A stretch of 64,000 bases of DNA, taken from positions 3,877,753 to 3,941,752 of the forward strand of contig NZ_CP139781.1 in the NCBI RefSeq assembly GCF_019679435.2, in the 5' to 3' direction. Shown one piece after another: positions 49,988 to 60,149 of the stretch. Positions within the stretch are counted from its first letter, which is position 1. The number at the start of each line of letters is the position of its first letter. Under the pieces are notes generated by a model. That model saw nothing but the letters and a program-made list of their open reading frames with translations. It searched no databases and was not told the origin of the DNA. The translations under genes were made by a program, and so were the position numbers. The stretch is from Actomonas aquatica (GTDB taxonomy: Bacteria > Verrucomicrobiota > Verrucomicrobiia > Opitutales > Opitutaceae).

Positions 49988-52900
49988 ATGCTCCTGTCGT
50001 CGACTCCCCGCCTGGAAGGCAGTGCATTGGCACGGCCCGACTTCCCCCCATCGCTTCGCTCTTGGGCGAGATCAATCAAGAAATGGACCATGGTTGCCGG
50101 TGTGATGCTGGGAGCCGCGGTGGCGGGAGCCACTGACAACTGGGCTCCGGAGGGATGGTTCAATTCTCCTCTTTTCACCCAGAACGTCATCGCCGATCGC
50201 GTGACCGAAGGGCCGGACGGCAAGCTCTACGCCTCGTTCTACAATGGCGGCGCGATCGACGGTGTGAGGGACCGCGGGCAGTATGGCGCGATCATCCGTC
50301 TGCATGGTGACGGGTCGTTGGACGACTCGTTCAACATGGGGCCGCTCCTCACCGACGCATGGGCGATCGCGTTCCAATCTGACGGTCGACTCGTGGTGGG
50401 CGGCATTTCTGGCGATGAGACCTACCAGACGGGTCTGCCGCAGTATCGGGTTTATCGCCTGAACTACGATGGCAGTTGGGACTACAGCTTCCAGTCCCCG
50501 GTTTTCCGCGGCATTCCGCGCTTCATTGCCGTCGATCCAGTTGACGACTCGCTCATCGTGGTGCCCTCCAGCGGGGATAGTGGCAATGGAGGGATCCCGA
50601 CGCTGGCCCGGTTGAACGCCGACGGTTCTTTGGATGGCAATTGGAATGAGCCCGATTTGGCGGGTGGCTTTATTTTCGCTCCGCCGGTCATCGACGGGAA
50701 CGGGAAGATTTTGATCGGTGGGGTGTTCGACAACGTCAACGGAGCGACGCGTCACGGCGTGGCGCGGCTCAATGCCAACGGCACCTTGGATTCGAGTTTC
50801 GTGCCCTCGGGCTATAATCCGGATTGGGCACCACACCAGATCCGCGGCCTCGCGGTGCAGACGCAGGGAAACAACGCCGGTAAGGTAATCGTGGCTGGCG
50901 GCACGATTCTCGTTCCCGGCTCTGATGACGCTGCGGCCAATCGTCCGCTCATCCGCCTCAACTCGAACGGATCGCTCGACACCACGTTCAGCCTGACGAC
51001 CCAGGGCGACGCCGGCATGTATGCGCGCCCGCGCTTGGTGGAGGTCCTGCCCGACGACAGTATCGTGATAGTGGGTGGTGGCGTGGCGCGGTTCAGCGCC
51101 GATGGCGTGCAGTTTCCGGCGCCGGTCAACGATCCGGGGGAATCCGGAACTTACTCCCGGCCGACTTTTTCCACCGAGTTCTTCTGGATGGAAGCGCTCT
51201 CCGACGGCAGTGTGATCGTGCCGCCGCAACAGGGGGCTTGGATCAATGGCGAGTATGCCCCGACGTTTGTGAAGTTTGATCCGACCGGTGTGGTCGACGG
51301 TAACTTCAACGCTCCGCAGTTCACGCGCACCGTTTATCCCAGTGGTGTGCACGGATACGGGGAGGGCGATGGTCGTTTCCTCGTTTGGGGTAATTTTGAT
51401 ACGGTGAACGGCGAGCCCCGGCCGGGTATCGTTCGATTCTTTAACAACGGTAGCATCGATTATTCGTTCAGCACCGACTTCGCTTACCCGCCCTCCTACG
51501 TCAGTAGCGCGCATGTCGCCGATGACGGCGATATCCTGGTCACGATCTTCGATCCGTTTGGCGGCGGGTCCCAGATCACTCGCCTGACCGACAGTGGTTC
51601 GGTCGACACGGGCTTTGCGATCGACGAGTCCCTTGCCGGCCAGCTGGGCGACGTGAGTTTGAATCCGCTCTCCGATGGTTCGATTCTGCTGGTGGGGGTG
51701 AACGCCCAGCGACTCTACGACGGCAACCTGCTCATCGCGAAACTGACGGATACAGGAGCCATTGACACCAACTTCAACGGAGCAGCGCTGTTGGACGTCG
51801 GCGCGGTTTTCCGCGATGGCGACGATGTGATCCAGGCAATGACCTTGGGTTATCTCAATTTCATGGCTGAGGACGCCAATGGTCGGCTCATCTTCAGCAA
51901 GTCGGTCGGACCCTATGTCGAGAATCAGACCTCGATGGATATCACGTTGGTGCGCACGAGCAGCACCGGTGTCGTCGAGGCTCCCCAAACGTTCTCCGCG
52001 CCAACGATCAACTGGCTTACCAATGGCGTGACGTTCCCGTCGATCTACCAAACGACCACCGAGAACTACCGGCAGGTTGCCACGACCTACGTCGGTTCCC
52101 CTTTCCAGAAGGTGGTGGCGCAACCTGACAACAAGATCATCGTGGGCGGCCTCTTCGAGGAGATCGCCGGTGAAGCCCGCTCGGGCATCGCCCGGCTCAA
52201 TGCCGACGGCAGCTTCGACTACGGGTTTAATACGGGCAGTGGCGTTGCCTTCGACGCGGCGCCCAATCGGCTCGCGCAGATCACCGATATCATGGTGGCG
52301 GGTAATGAGCGCATCTGGCTGACGGGTTACTTCGATTCCTTCTCCGGTGAACCTGCGCCGGGTGTGGTGCAACTTGAGTCCGACGGCAGCCGCGTGGCGA
52401 ACTTCAACGCCTTCATCGAAATGCTGCCTTACACGGGAAGCGACATGACGATCACGCCGACCGAGGGCGGCTGGGCGATGTTGCTCGGAGGCACCTACCG
52501 CACGCAGAACGAATGGTATCCGGTGGCTTTCCACCGCATGCTGCAGCTGCCGCTGGTCAACATCTACGCCCAGCCGCAGAACATCTCTATTCCCTACGGT
52601 TACTCCGGCGCGTTGCGCGTCGGTTACGACAACCCGCAGGCCGAGGTGAGCATTCAGTGGTATCGTAACGACGAGCCCATCCAAGGCGCCAACGACGCTG
52701 AGTTGAACTTGTTTGGGCAGAATGACACTGCCGGTTATTACTACGCGGTCTTCACCGCACCCAACGGCGAGACCCAGCAGACCAACATGGTCGAGGTGCG
52801 TCTCTCCGGCGCGGGCGCGTTCTGGCGGCGCGACTACGGCTTCAACGCGCCCCAACTCACGTCCGACCGTCTCGCCGGCCGGGTGACGTCCGATGGCAAC

Positions 52901-55900
52901 GGCGGCTATTACGGCACTTGGGTGAATGGCAACTACCTCTCCGGCGCCGATGGTGTCGTCACCGGTCCGGTGGTGCACATCAACGCCGATGGCACGGTCG
53001 ACGGCTCCTTCAACACGGGTGCGGCCCTCAACGATGCCTGGGCGGTTCAGCCGCTGCCGGACGGCGGTGTGTTGGTCGGCGGCGTGGCCTCGGAAGAGAG
53101 TGGCATCAGTGGCCAGGCGCTGCCGCGGGTCTTCAAGTTCGACGCTTTCGGCAACCTGGATCCCAACTACCAGTCTCCCGTCCTGGGTGGCCTGCCGCGT
53201 TTCATGACGCTGCAGCCGGATGGGAAGTTGATCGTTGTGCCGACCGGCAACAACGGCAGCAACGGCGGCCCGCAGTGGATCGCCCGTCTTAACACCGACG
53301 GCTCGCTGGATGAGAGTTTTCACCAAGTCTGGTTGAACGGCGTCATCTTCGCTCCGCCGGTCGTGGATCCCGTCAGCGGCAAGATCTACATCGGCGGCAG
53401 CTTCTGGACGGTCGACAACCAATACCGACCGGCGGTCGCTCGCCTCAACGCGGACGGCTCCCTCGATACGGAGTGGTATCCGTCCGGCATCAATCCCAAC
53501 GACAACGCGCCCTACCAGGTGCGCGGCCTCGCCTTGCAGACCCAGGGCGACAATGCCGGCAAACTGCTTGTCGCGGGCAACCCGCTCTATGTGCCCGACG
53601 GGAACGAAGGCACCTTCGACGCGGCGGTCGTGCGACTGAACCTCAACGGTTCGCTCGACACGTCCTTCACTCACGTCAGCCAAGGCGACGCCGGTATGAG
53701 CCCGCGCGCGCGTTTGCTGCATCTGCACGCCAACGACGACTTCAGCATCGTCGGTCAGTCGGTCACCCGCTTTGACGCCGACGGTGCACTGCACAGCACC
53801 TTCCAAGCGCCCTCCTTCAGCGGCGAGGCCTACTGGTTCGCCGTCGATACCAACGGCAAGATCGTGGTGCCGACCGAATGGGGCACGTTGCTCGAGACGG
53901 CGGAGAACACGCCCGATGTGAGTGGCTGGGTCCGCTTCAACAGCGATGGCACCTGGGACACCGATTTCCACGTGGCCCGGTTTGAATTGGCGACCTTCCC
54001 CAACCGCTTCGCCATCATGGAGGATGACGGAATCCTCACTTGGGGAGGCTTCTCCAAAGCAGGTGACACGTATTGGCCCGGCATCGTGCGGATCGATTCC
54101 GACGGCCGCGTCGATACCAACTTCAATCCCTCGTCCCTCCAGTGGCCGGTCGGAGTCGTCTTCGCCGAAGTGACCCCCGGTAACCAAATCCTCGCCACCA
54201 CGACCGACCAGGTCACTGGCGAGCGCGGCTTGGTGCGCTTGGACAGCGACGGCACGCTCGACGAGACCTTTGCGGTCGACAGCGAGATCGGCAGCATGAC
54301 GGGCGTTGAGACCAAGGTGCTCTCCAGTGGGAAGATCCTCGCCTGGGCGGCAGATGCCCAACGGGTGATCGACGATGAGACCGGCTTCACCCGTTTGCTC
54401 TCCACCGGAGCGATCGATGACACGTTCACTGGCACTCCGACCCTGCCGGCTCTCGGTGCCGTTTACCGCAACGAGGATGGCTCCATTCGCAATCTCAGTA
54501 TTGGTAACTTCCGCATCCTCACGGTCGATGCCGACGGCAACTTCTACGCCCGCACGACCATCGATGGTTACGGGGAGTGGACGGGCGGGATGCTCCACAC
54601 CATTCAGCGTTTCAGCGCCGAGGGCGTTCTGGATACCAACTACAACGCGCCGGGCATCTGGTGGGGCACCTTCGAGAGCTATCCGACAGTGACCGATGCG
54701 CAGACCAACGGTGGAGTCGCCGACCAGGTGCGGGCCGATGTGGCCTACACCCCCTTCAATGGGGCGGTCGCACTGGACGATGGTTCGGTCATCGTTTTCG
54801 GCCGCTTCACCTGGTATGGCGACCAGTATTCCCCGGGCATCGTCCGTCTGACCAATACCGGTGCGGTCGATTCCGACTTCTCCGCCAGGGTAGGCTCGGG
54901 CGCGTCGTTCCTCGCGGCCCCCAACCGCAACGGCAACATCACGGCGGTCACGCCGGCCGGCAACGGTCAGTTCTGGGTCGCCGGCTTCTTCGATAGCTTT
55001 AACGGCCACGCGCTGCCGGGCATCGCGTTGCTCAACAACGACGGCAGCTTGGACACGAGCTTCGCGACCGACATCGAATTCCAAGCCTACTTCGCGACGG
55101 CGATGGGCGTGGGCGTCGATTCCCAGGACCGATTGGTTCTCGCCGGCTCCTATCAGACCTACGCCGGCGTCAACATCCAACCGTTCCAGCGCTTGGTGAA
55201 GACCATCGGCTTTGTGAACGGAGAGCTGCCCTACAACATCACTTACGCTGGCAATGAGACCATCGAACTTGATGCCTCGGTGGCTGGTATGGTTAACCCG
55301 GTCTTCGTCTGGAGAAAGGACGGCATCATTCTGCCCGGAGAGACCGGACCGATTCTCACCCTGGAGAACGCAGGGCCTGATGACGCCGGCTTCTATGCTG
55401 TTGAGGTCGAGGACGACAACGGACGCTTCGCCGGGAGCACCTCCACGCTCATGATGGCGGGCGCCTTCGCCGGATCGGGTCCGATCTATGGTATCGGCGA
55501 TCTACCGGGCGGTGCTTTCTATTCACAGGTGCGTGATGCCACGCTGGTCGACGGCGTCATCCATGCGGTCGGCACCTCGGTGCGTCGCGGCAATGAGGGT
55601 AGCGCCGGTGACACGGGGGTTTACTGGCGCTCGGACAGCGGCCTCTACCTCTTGCCGGAAATTGAGCCCGACTCCCAAGGTTTTGGCTTTGTTACGGCCA
55701 GTGCCATCACGCCCACCGCCTCCCACATCGCCAATCGCACTCGCGTGGCGCTCGACAACACTCGGGCGGCATCGCGCGTTACCGTGGATGGCTTCGGCGT
55801 CGAACGCCTGCCGGATCCGACCAACTTCGGCAGTTACAGCGCGGCCACGACGATCTCCGCCGACGGCAACCAGTTGGGCGGTTTCTACTGGGTCGACACC

Positions 55901-58900
55901 GGAGGCTACCATGCCTTCCTCACCGACCTGAGCACCGATCCCGTTTCGGTCACCGAAATCGTGCCGACGCTACCCGACTACGAATGGGCCTTCGTGGCTG
56001 GTGGTCGTGGTATGTCGGCCGACGGCACCGTCGTGGTGGGCGACCTCGAGGACATCGAATCGGAGTATAACACCCTGCGTGGTTACCGCTACGATGTGGG
56101 TGCCGGTATGACGGTGCTGCCGACCTTGGAAACCGGCTTCTGGGCCTCCGCGATGGCGGTTTCGGCCGATGGTGTTCACACGCTGCTGCGCGGTGACTCC
56201 TCCGATTTCCCTGCTGGTGAGCTCTTCGTGCACAACAGCTCCGACGGTAGCGTGACCACCTTGGGCGCACCCCGCCCGGACGTGTATCCGCTCAACATCG
56301 CCGGGACGACGGACGACTTCAGTGTGATCGTTTGCTCCTTCTACGACGTGGATACCCATGAAGGCGGCACCTACATCCACAATTACAACGGTTGGTTCTC
56401 CCTCCAGGAGGCGCTGGCCGGAATGGATGCGGGCTTGGATGGCTGGAGCTTTGACGATGGCCTCGGCGTGTCGCGCGACGGTCGTCTGATTTATGGTTCT
56501 GGCAGCCGATACGGCCAGCAGCAGGGTTTCGTGATCGAGTTCCCGGCCGGTTATCTGGCCGACTTCGAACCGGCTCCGATGCTCGATGGTCCCAGCGACG
56601 ACATCATCGTCGGCGCTTGGGTGGCGGGCACCTCTGATCATACCTTCACCGTGATCTTCGACCGTGATGGTTCCTACGTGCACATCGGCCTCGGTATCAA
56701 CCTCGGTGAGGCCAATGGTTACGAGCGTGGTCACTACGGCTGGGATAAAGAGTCCGGCCTGTTTACGGTGACCACCGTCGCCGACTTTAATGGTGACCAA
56801 GGACTCGACGGCATCAACTTCCGCAGTGACCTCACCCTCAGTGTTTCGGGTGACCAGCTCACGCTCACCATTCCAAATGACGAGGTGGTGACGCTCAATC
56901 GCGTGACCCATCCCACTCACACGATGGTGGGCGCTTGGTCGCTCAACGACTTCAGCGAACAGGAGAACGGCGGTGCCTACGTCGTTCTGTTGGCCGATGG
57001 CACCTACTTCCACGCCGAAGAAGGTGAGCAGGACGCGGATGGTCAGAGCGGCATCGAGCATGGCTCCTGGACCTGGGAAGACATGACGAGCCGGTTCACC
57101 GCCTTCGACATTGATGCCGACACCAACGGCCAGTGGGGACTCTCCCACCCGCAAGGCGTTACCTACGCCGGGGTCTGGGACTACAGGTGGACCCTCCTCT
57201 ACTCCGACGATGGAGGTAGCGCTTCGCTCCGCCGCGTCGCACCGCAACCGGTCGACATCGAAGCCCATCCGATGGGTGGCGATTACACCGAGGGCGACGA
57301 GATCACGCTCAGCGTCGGCGTCGTCGGCGAAGGTCCCTTCACCTACCAATGGCGCCATGAGGGCCAGGAAATCCCGGGGGCGACTGGCAGCACCTTGGTC
57401 CTTAGCGGTCTCGGTTTCGAAGACGCCGGTTACTACGACGTCGCTGTCACGGGTCCGGATGGTCTGAGCCTCTCCGACGGGGCTTGGATCAACGTGTTTG
57501 AAGCCCCGCCCCCCGGCCGGGTGCTGTTGAACTACTCGGCCCGCATCGAGCTCGATCAATGGGAGACGGCCAGTGTGCCGTTCCGCATCGAAGGCAGCGG
57601 TGACAAGGAGCTGCTCATCCGCGTCGTCGGACCGGCGTTGGGTGCCCTCGGCATTCCTAATGTCATGGCCGATCCCAGCCTGCTCGTCGTGGACGAACTC
57701 GGCTTCGATGTCACCGGCAACGATGACTGGGATTCGACCGGAGGCGTTTTGGCTGCAGCGGCCAGCTCCGTCGGCGCGCTCTCGTTGGCCGACGGTTCGG
57801 CCGATGCCGCGGTGATCGCGCTCCTGCCGCCCGGCAGCTACACGCTGCAGGTGGCCGGTGCCGATGCCGGCCAAGTGATTGCGGAACTCTACGACCTCGA
57901 CGGGTCGGCCTCGACTTCCCGCTTGGTCTATATCGGTGCCCTGGCCCCCAGCACCACTGGTGGCCAACTCAACATTGGGTTTACGACGGCCGATGTCGGT
58001 TCCGCCGAACTGTTGGTGCGCGCGATCGGTCCCAGCCTCGGCCTGGCCGGAGCGATTTCCGATCCCAGCCTCACCGTGCTCGCTGGTGGCACCACCCTTG
58101 CCAGCAACGACAACTGGGGTGGCACCACGGAGCTGATGACGGCGTTCTCGGATGCCGTGGCTCCCATGTTGGACCCGAGCTCGGCGGATGCCGCGGTCGT
58201 GACCGACTTCAATGGCAATTCCGTTTATTCGCTGACCATGAACGGTAACGAGTCCGGCCTGACCCTCACCGAGGTCTACGACACCTATCGGCGTGAGCCG
58301 ATCGTCTCGCCGGTGCTCCTGCACGCGCCGCAGTCGCTCACGGTGTCGGGCGGATTCACGGCTCGTTTTGAGCCGGTCGTGGCCAGCTCGTCCACCGTGG
58401 CCTACCAATGGTTCAAGAACGGTGCGGAACTCACGGGCGCAACGAGCCGAATGCTGGAGATCGCTGATGTGCAGTCGGACGACGCGGGCACCTACGTCCT
58501 GCGTCTCACCAACGCCAACGGCACGGTCGACAGCGCCCCCGCGACGCTCACCGTGCTCAGCGGTCCGGACATCACCAGCCAGCCCAGTGGCACCACGATC
58601 AGCTCCGGCACCACGGCGACCCTCGCGGTCACCGCGACCTCCGAGGCAGGCGATGCCACCTACCAATGGTATGCGGGCACGAGTGGCGACACCACGGCTC
58701 CGATCAGCGGGGCCACGGCGGCGACCTACACGACGCCAGCGCTCGACGCCTCGGCTGATTATTGGGTGCGCGTGACCGATTCCTTCGGCTCCGTCGATTC
58801 CGTCACCGCGACGGTGGTGGTGGAAACCGCCTCGGACATTTATGCCACGCATGCGGTGGTCGGCGCGGGTTACCGTGCTGGAGGCACCGTTACGATCGAG

Positions 58901-59566
58901 ACGACGTTCTACTACACGGGAGCGGCCGTCACGGTAGGTTGGTCGGTGGATCTGCCCGCCGGTTGGAGCTTTGCTTCCACCAACGATCCGGGTTTCGCGT
59001 GGGTTCCGCCAGAGGAAGGTGATACCGGTAACATTAGCTTCGCGTTCACTCGGGTTCCGGTCAGCCCGGTCACCTTCAGCTACACGCTGAATGTGCCGGC
59101 GGGACAAACGGGTTCGGTGGAGCTTACGTCGACCGTGCTCTTCCGCGATGGCGTTAACCCCGAGCAACCTTTCACCGTGACGCCGAGTCCTTTGGTGATC
59201 ACGGAAGCCCCGGCCTACCATTCGGGTGACAGCGATCAGGATGGCTTCTTCAGTCTGTCCGAATTGCTGCGCGTTATCGAGCTCTACAACACCCGCAATG
59301 GCACCACTCGCACGGGCCATTATAAGGTGCAGAGCGGGACGGAGGATGGCTTCGCGTCGAATCCGGACCTCGCCGACAGTGAGTCTGGCAACCTTACGGT
59401 GTTCCACAGTGGCGATAGTGATCAGGATGGTAAAATCAGCCTGTCTGAATTGTTGCGCGTGATTGAGCTCTACAACTACCGCCAAGGCACCACCCGCACC
59501 GGGCAGTATCATCCGGCCACCGGCACCGAGGACGGTTACGCCCCGGGCCCGGAGCCGACCTCCTGA
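49988..59566 (+). CDS. Giant secreted multi-domain protein (delta-60 repeats, Ig-like, HAF, cohesin-like, EF-hands)
   Basis: 3192 residues with a signal peptide (KKWTMVAGVMLGAAVAGA) near the start. Residues about 58-858 and 948-1743 are two copies of an 800-residue delta-60 propeller-type block (ARLNADGSLD repeats), each followed by an Ig-like domain. Then come a HAF-type region (about 1831-2191, YGIGDLPGGAFYSQVRDATL), two lipocalin-like segments (VGAWVAGTSDHTFTVIFDRD), an Ig domain, two copies of a 'LLIRVVGPALGALG' domain (2511-2768) and two more Ig domains. The C-terminus is a cohesin-like domain (2952-3075, LPAGWSFASTNDPGF) and two canonical EF-hand loops, DSDQDGFFSLSE and DSDQDGKISLSE. 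It is probably an exported surface or matrix protein. The start codon is uncertain: AGAGG abuts the ATG. Confidence 0.92.
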   Translation: MLLSSTPRLEGSALARPDFPPSLRSWARSIKKWTMVAGVMLGAAVAGATDNWAPEGWFNSPLFTQNVIADRVTEGPDGKLYASFYNGGAIDGVRDRGQYGAIIRLHGDGSLDDSFNMGPLLTDAWAIAFQSDGRLVVGGISGDETYQTGLPQYRVYRLNYDGSWDYSFQSPVFRGIPRFIAVDPVDDSLIVVPSSGDSGNGGIPTLARLNADGSLDGNWNEPDLAGGFIFAPPVIDGNGKILIGGVFDNVNGATRHGVARLNANGTLDSSFVPSGYNPDWAPHQIRGLAVQTQGNNAGKVIVAGGTILVPGSDDAAANRPLIRLNSNGSLDTTFSLTTQGDAGMYARPRLVEVLPDDSIVIVGGGVARFSADGVQFPAPVNDPGESGTYSRPTFSTEFFWMEALSDGSVIVPPQQGAWINGEYAPTFVKFDPTGVVDGNFNAPQFTRTVYPSGVHGYGEGDGRFLVWGNFDTVNGEPRPGIVRFFNNGSIDYSFSTDFAYPPSYVSSAHVADDGDILVTIFDPFGGGSQITRLTDSGSVDTGFAIDESLAGQLGDVSLNPLSDGSILLVGVNAQRLYDGNLLIAKLTDTGAIDTNFNGAALLDVGAVFRDGDDVIQAMTLGYLNFMAEDANGRLIFSKSVGPYVENQTSMDITLVRTSSTGVVEAPQTFSAPTINWLTNGVTFPSIYQTTTENYRQVATTYVGSPFQKVVAQPDNKIIVGGLFEEIAGEARSGIARLNADGSFDYGFNTGSGVAFDAAPNRLAQITDIMVAGNERIWLTGYFDSFSGEPAPGVVQLESDGSRVANFNAFIEMLPYTGSDMTITPTEGGWAMLLGGTYRTQNEWYPVAFHRMLQLPLVNIYAQPQNISIPYGYSGALRVGYDNPQAEVSIQWYRNDEPIQGANDAELNLFGQNDTAGYYYAVFTAPNGETQQTNMVEVRLSGAGAFWRRDYGFNAPQLTSDRLAGRVTSDGNGGYYGTWVNGNYLSGADGVVTGPVVHINADGTVDGSFNTGAALNDAWAVQPLPDGGVLVGGVASEESGISGQALPRVFKFDAFGNLDPNYQSPVLGGLPRFMTLQPDGKLIVVPTGNNGSNGGPQWIARLNTDGSLDESFHQVWLNGVIFAPPVVDPVSGKIYIGGSFWTVDNQYRPAVARLNADGSLDTEWYPSGINPNDNAPYQVRGLALQTQGDNAGKLLVAGNPLYVPDGNEGTFDAAVVRLNLNGSLDTSFTHVSQGDAGMSPRARLLHLHANDDFSIVGQSVTRFDADGALHSTFQAPSFSGEAYWFAVDTNGKIVVPTEWGTLLETAENTPDVSGWVRFNSDGTWDTDFHVARFELATFPNRFAIMEDDGILTWGGFSKAGDTYWPGIVRIDSDGRVDTNFNPSSLQWPVGVVFAEVTPGNQILATTTDQVTGERGLVRLDSDGTLDETFAVDSEIGSMTGVETKVLSSGKILAWAADAQRVIDDETGFTRLLSTGAIDDTFTGTPTLPALGAVYRNEDGSIRNLSIGNFRILTVDADGNFYARTTIDGYGEWTGGMLHTIQRFSAEGVLDTNYNAPGIWWGTFESYPTVTDAQTNGGVADQVRADVAYTPFNGAVALDDGSVIVFGRFTWYGDQYSPGIVRLTNTGAVDSDFSARVGSGASFLAAPNRNGNITAVTPAGNGQFWVAGFFDSFNGHALPGIALLNNDGSLDTSFATDIEFQAYFATAMGVGVDSQDRLVLAGSYQTYAGVNIQPFQRLVKTIGFVNGELPYNITYAGNETIELDASVAGMVNPVFVWRKDGIILPGETGPILTLENAGPDDAGFYAVEVEDDNGRFAGSTSTLMMAGAFAGSGPIYGIGDLPGGAFYSQVRDATLVDGVIHAVGTSVRRGNEGSAGDTGVYWRSDSGLYLLPEIEPDSQGFGFVTASAITPTASHIANRTRVALDNTRAASRVTVDGFGVERLPDPTNFGSYSAATTISADGNQLGGFYWVDTGGYHAFLTDLSTDPVSVTEIVPTLPDYEWAFVAGGRGMSADGTVVVGDLEDIESEYNTLRGYRYDVGAGMTVLPTLETGFWASAMAVSADGVHTLLRGDSSDFPAGELFVHNSSDGSVTTLGAPRPDVYPLNIAGTTDDFSVIVCSFYDVDTHEGGTYIHNYNGWFSLQEALAGMDAGLDGWSFDDGLGVSRDGRLIYGSGSRYGQQQGFVIEFPAGYLADFEPAPMLDGPSDDIIVGAWVAGTSDHTFTVIFDRDGSYVHIGLGINLGEANGYERGHYGWDKESGLFTVTTVADFNGDQGLDGINFRSDLTLSVSGDQLTLTIPNDEVVTLNRVTHPTHTMVGAWSLNDFSEQENGGAYVVLLADGTYFHAEEGEQDADGQSGIEHGSWTWEDMTSRFTAFDIDADTNGQWGLSHPQGVTYAGVWDYRWTLLYSDDGGSASLRRVAPQPVDIEAHPMGGDYTEGDEITLSVGVVGEGPFTYQWRHEGQEIPGATGSTLVLSGLGFEDAGYYDVAVTGPDGLSLSDGAWINVFEAPPPGRVLLNYSARIELDQWETASVPFRIEGSGDKELLIRVVGPALGALGIPNVMADPSLLVVDELGFDVTGNDDWDSTGGVLAAAASSVGALSLADGSADAAVIALLPPGSYTLQVAGADAGQVIAELYDLDGSASTSRLVYIGALAPSTTGGQLNIGFTTADVGSAELLVRAIGPSLGLAGAISDPSLTVLAGGTTLASNDNWGGTTELMTAFSDAVAPMLDPSSADAAVVTDFNGNSVYSLTMNGNESGLTLTEVYDTYRREPIVSPVLLHAPQSLTVSGGFTARFEPVVASSSTVAYQWFKNGAELTGATSRMLEIADVQSDDAGTYVLRLTNANGTVDSAPATLTVLSGPDITSQPSGTTISSGTTATLAVTATSEAGDATYQWYAGTSGDTTAPISGATAATYTTPALDASADYWVRVTDSFGSVDSVTATVVVETASDIYATHAVVGAGYRAGGTVTIETTFYYTGAAVTVGWSVDLPAGWSFASTNDPGFAWVPPEEGDTGNISFAFTRVPVSPVTFSYTLNVPAGQTGSVELTSTVLFRDGVNPEQPFTVTPSPLVITEAPAYHSGDSDQDGFFSLSELLRVIELYNTRNGTTRTGHYKVQSGTEDGFASNPDLADSESGNLTVFHSGDSDQDGKISLSELLRVIELYNYRQGTTRTGQYHPATGTEDGYAPGPEPTS

Positions 59567-59604
59567 ACTCGCCGTGATCCGCGACTGACAACCCAAATCA
59601 GCCC

Positions 59605-60033
59605 ATGAAACAACATCGATCCCTCCTCGCTTCGCTCCTGCTGTTCTTCGTGAGTGCGGCGCTGCTTCGCGCCGAATCCGTGGTGGCCACGCCGGACGTG
59701 GATGCCCTCTCGCCCGCCGGCGGTGAAGTTGAATTGACCGTGATCGTCGACTACGGCTCCCCGCCCACCGCGATGGGTTTGCAGGTCAACCTACCCAAAG
59801 GCTGGAGCTTCGGCGGTCTCACCGCCGGTCCGACGCCACCGCAGATCGTTCCTCCGGCCGGCACCACCGATAAAGTGGAACTGGCCTGGACCAGCGCGCC
59901 GGCGGGCGGAGCGGAGTTTAAGCTCAAACTCGCCTACCCGGCGGGTGCCGGCGGCACTTCGCTCACTGGTCATGCCGAGCTGCGCCGTGACGGCAAGAAG
60001 CTCGAACTGAAGCTGCACGTTCCGCTCGGCTAA
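59605..60033 (+). CDS. Small secreted cohesin-like domain protein
   Basis: A 142-aa exported protein: MKQHRSLLASLLLFFVSAAL then LRAES is the signal peptide. The mature domain (VELTVIVDYGSPPTAMGLQV, NLPKGWSFGGLTAGPTPPQI, KVELAWTSAPAGGAEFKLKL, LTGHAELRRDGKKLELKLHV) is a beta sandwich. It resembles residues about 2952-3075 of the giant protein encoded 38 bp upstream (shared 'LP-GWSF', 'F-F/K-L-VPAG-GS/TSLT', 'VLFRDG/AELRRDG'). Both look like cohesin-type domains, which bind dockerin or EF-hand partners. It is probably co-transcribed with the giant gene and ends at a clear terminator. Confidence 0.82.
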   Translation: MKQHRSLLASLLLFFVSAALLRAESVVATPDVDALSPAGGEVELTVIVDYGSPPTAMGLQVNLPKGWSFGGLTAGPTPPQIVPPAGTTDKVELAWTSAPAGGAEFKLKLAYPAGAGGTSLTGHAELRRDGKKLELKLHVPLG

Positions 60034-60061
60034 GGTCCCACGGCCCTCGTCGGCCTGCGTA

Positions 60062-60099
60062 AGCCCCGCCGCGCCCGTTGCTTGGGCGCGAGCGGGGCT
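60062..60099 (+). terminator. Intrinsic terminator after the cohesin-like gene
   Basis: Stem AGCCCCGC/GCGGGGCT with an inner GCGCCC/GGGCGC stem and loop GTTGCTT, followed by TTTCCCGTTT. It separates the surface-protein genes from miaB. Confidence 0.85.
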
Positions 60100-60149
60100 T
60101 TCCCGTTTGACCCGGCGGCGTCGCCCTCTAGGCAAAGCCGCTCCCGCGT

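Noticed and set aside
50072-55180. 1702-aa and (55970-59596) 1208-aa open frames on the - strand
   Set aside because: Both lie antisense to the giant surface-protein gene, lack a signal peptide or domain order, and arise from its third-position G/C bias.
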